A stretch of DNA of 6,248 nucleotides from Spirochaetia bacterium UBA2205. GTDB lineage: Bacteria > Spirochaetota > UBA4802 > UB4802. Position 1 is the stretch's first letter. Each line of letters begins with the position of its first letter. Where the stretch lies: the NCBI GenBank assembly GCA_002328585.1, contig DCUV01000059.1:1-6248 (forward strand). The letters are read 5' to 3'. Below are positions 5,511 to 6,248 of the stretch, piece by piece. The notes under the pieces were generated by a model, which did no database searches, had not been told where the DNA came from, and saw only the letters and a list, made by a program, of their open reading frames with translations. A program made the position numbers and the translations under genes.

Positions 5511-6248
5511 TCATGTATGTTTTGTTAAATAATTGCTACAATCTTCAGCATTTTTTGTGATGTACAGCTCAATCTCTTTTATGGTTTTCCCTTTAAAAGG
5601 ATTGCTCCTTTCCAGTCTAAAAATTAATTGAGTAATGCTGTTGTAAAACATCAACACCGTATTGTTGCTTAAAAGAATATATGTGCCGCTTAATAGTTCG
5701 TTAAGGATTTCTTCATCAAGCTTTACTGTCATTTTATTTTTGGGATAGCTGTAAACTTTTTTCCATATCCCCTTTTTATTTTTTTGCACGATAGTTACTG
5801 AAGATAAGCCATGCTGCTGGCATAATGTAACAAAGGGATTGGCAGTAAGAGCCTTTTTTTCTTTTTTTGTTTCTTTTGTTATTTCAGGTTCCGGTTTTAT
5901 TGCAACCTTTTGCTGAAAGATGATGATTGCAGCAGTACCTAAAATAATGAATGCAACAACAATGAGAAGATTCTCAAGGCACAATTTAAGAATAAGATTA
6001 TCTGGCAGTGAGTAGGTATACGCTGTAATTATGGTATAGTATGAAATATCATAGATAAAGAAGTAGAATTTGCTGTTGTTGTAATAGCGTGTTACCTGTG
6101 GAAATGTTGATGCTGGCACTATCTTTTTTTGTGATATGTCAGCAATGATAGCATCAAATAATGTTTGATTTATGACCTTATCTTTTTTTGCTGCAATTAA
6201 AACGCTGTATTCATTGCTGGTTATGGCAATGAGTGCAAGCTGCTTAAC
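5511..6248 (-). CDS. Membrane protein of unknown function, 5' end beyond window
   Basis: I do not recognise this gene. The minus-strand frame is open from the right edge of the window to the TGA at 5511-5513, giving at least 245 residues. A GTG at 6117-6119 is a possible start, but the 43 codons upstream of it are also open and protein-like (for example FDAIIADISQKK), so the gene most likely begins outside. The visible part has an N-terminal region of about 90 residues rich in Tyr, Phe and Ile, and one strong membrane segment at visible residues 93-112 (NLLIVVAFIILGTAAIIIF). A charged linker with KPEPEITKETKKEKK comes next, then a roughly 110-residue C-terminal domain of mixed alpha/beta character. 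The positive charges after the membrane segment suggest that the C-terminal domain is cytoplasmic. It is followed by the pseudouridine synthase gene 22 bases later. Confidence 0.7.
   Translation of the reverse strand, partial: VKQLALIAITSNEYSVLIAAKKDKVINQTLFDAIIADISQKKIVPASTFPQVTRYYNNSKFYFFIYDISYYTIITAYTYSLPDNLILKLCLENLLIVVAFIILGTAAIIIFQQKVAIKPEPEITKETKKEKKALTANPFVTLCQQHGLSSVTIVQKNKKGIWKKVYSYPKNKMTVKLDEEILNELLSGTYILLSNNTVLMFYNSITQLIFRLERSNPFKGKTIKEIELYITKNAEDCSNYLTKHT

Overview
The window is AT-rich (roughly mid-30s % GC by eye) bacterial DNA from an organism with diderm-type lipoproteins. Gene content and a relaxed lipobox would fit an anaerobic or environmental bacterium such as a spirochaete, but nothing here fixes the taxon. 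No rRNA, tRNA, CRISPR array, insertion sequence or phage gene is visible.

Left part (about 1-1842, + strand): a small arsenic-related cluster. After about 300 bases without a convincing gene, a good sigma70-type promoter (251-280) precedes a 79-residue AbrB/MazE/SpoVT-type protein carrying cysteine pairs. This is the type found next to the mercury-methylation genes hgcAB and next to arsM. It is followed by a complete arsenite S-adenosylmethionine methyltransferase (arsM) with all three conserved cysteines and an added N-terminal CC..CC motif. A 127-residue NTF2/SnoaL-like protein follows. No ArsR, arsenite efflux pump or arsenate reductase is present, so the AbrB-type protein is the only candidate local regulator.

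Middle part (1986-3911, + strand): after a 143-base gap with a possible promoter, a GPH-type (MelB-like) cation:sugar symporter is followed 30 bases later by a lipoprotein with a PsbP/DcrB-like (DUF1795-type) domain. No glycosidase lies nearby, so the substrate cannot be named.

Right part (3914-6248, - strand): three genes closely spaced on the minus strand, read from right to left. They are a membrane protein of unknown function whose start lies beyond the window, an RluA-type RNA pseudouridine synthase without an S4 domain, and a DUF1848 protein ending in a CX3CX2C motif. The DUF1848 gene converges on the lipoprotein gene with only 2 bases between the stop codons.

Several starts were chosen from Shine-Dalgarno positions and are shorter than the longest open frames: arsM at GTG 604, the SnoaL-like gene at ATG 1459 and the lipoprotein at ATG 3381. 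The rightmost gene is longer than a GTG start at 6119 would suggest, because its frame stays open to the window edge.
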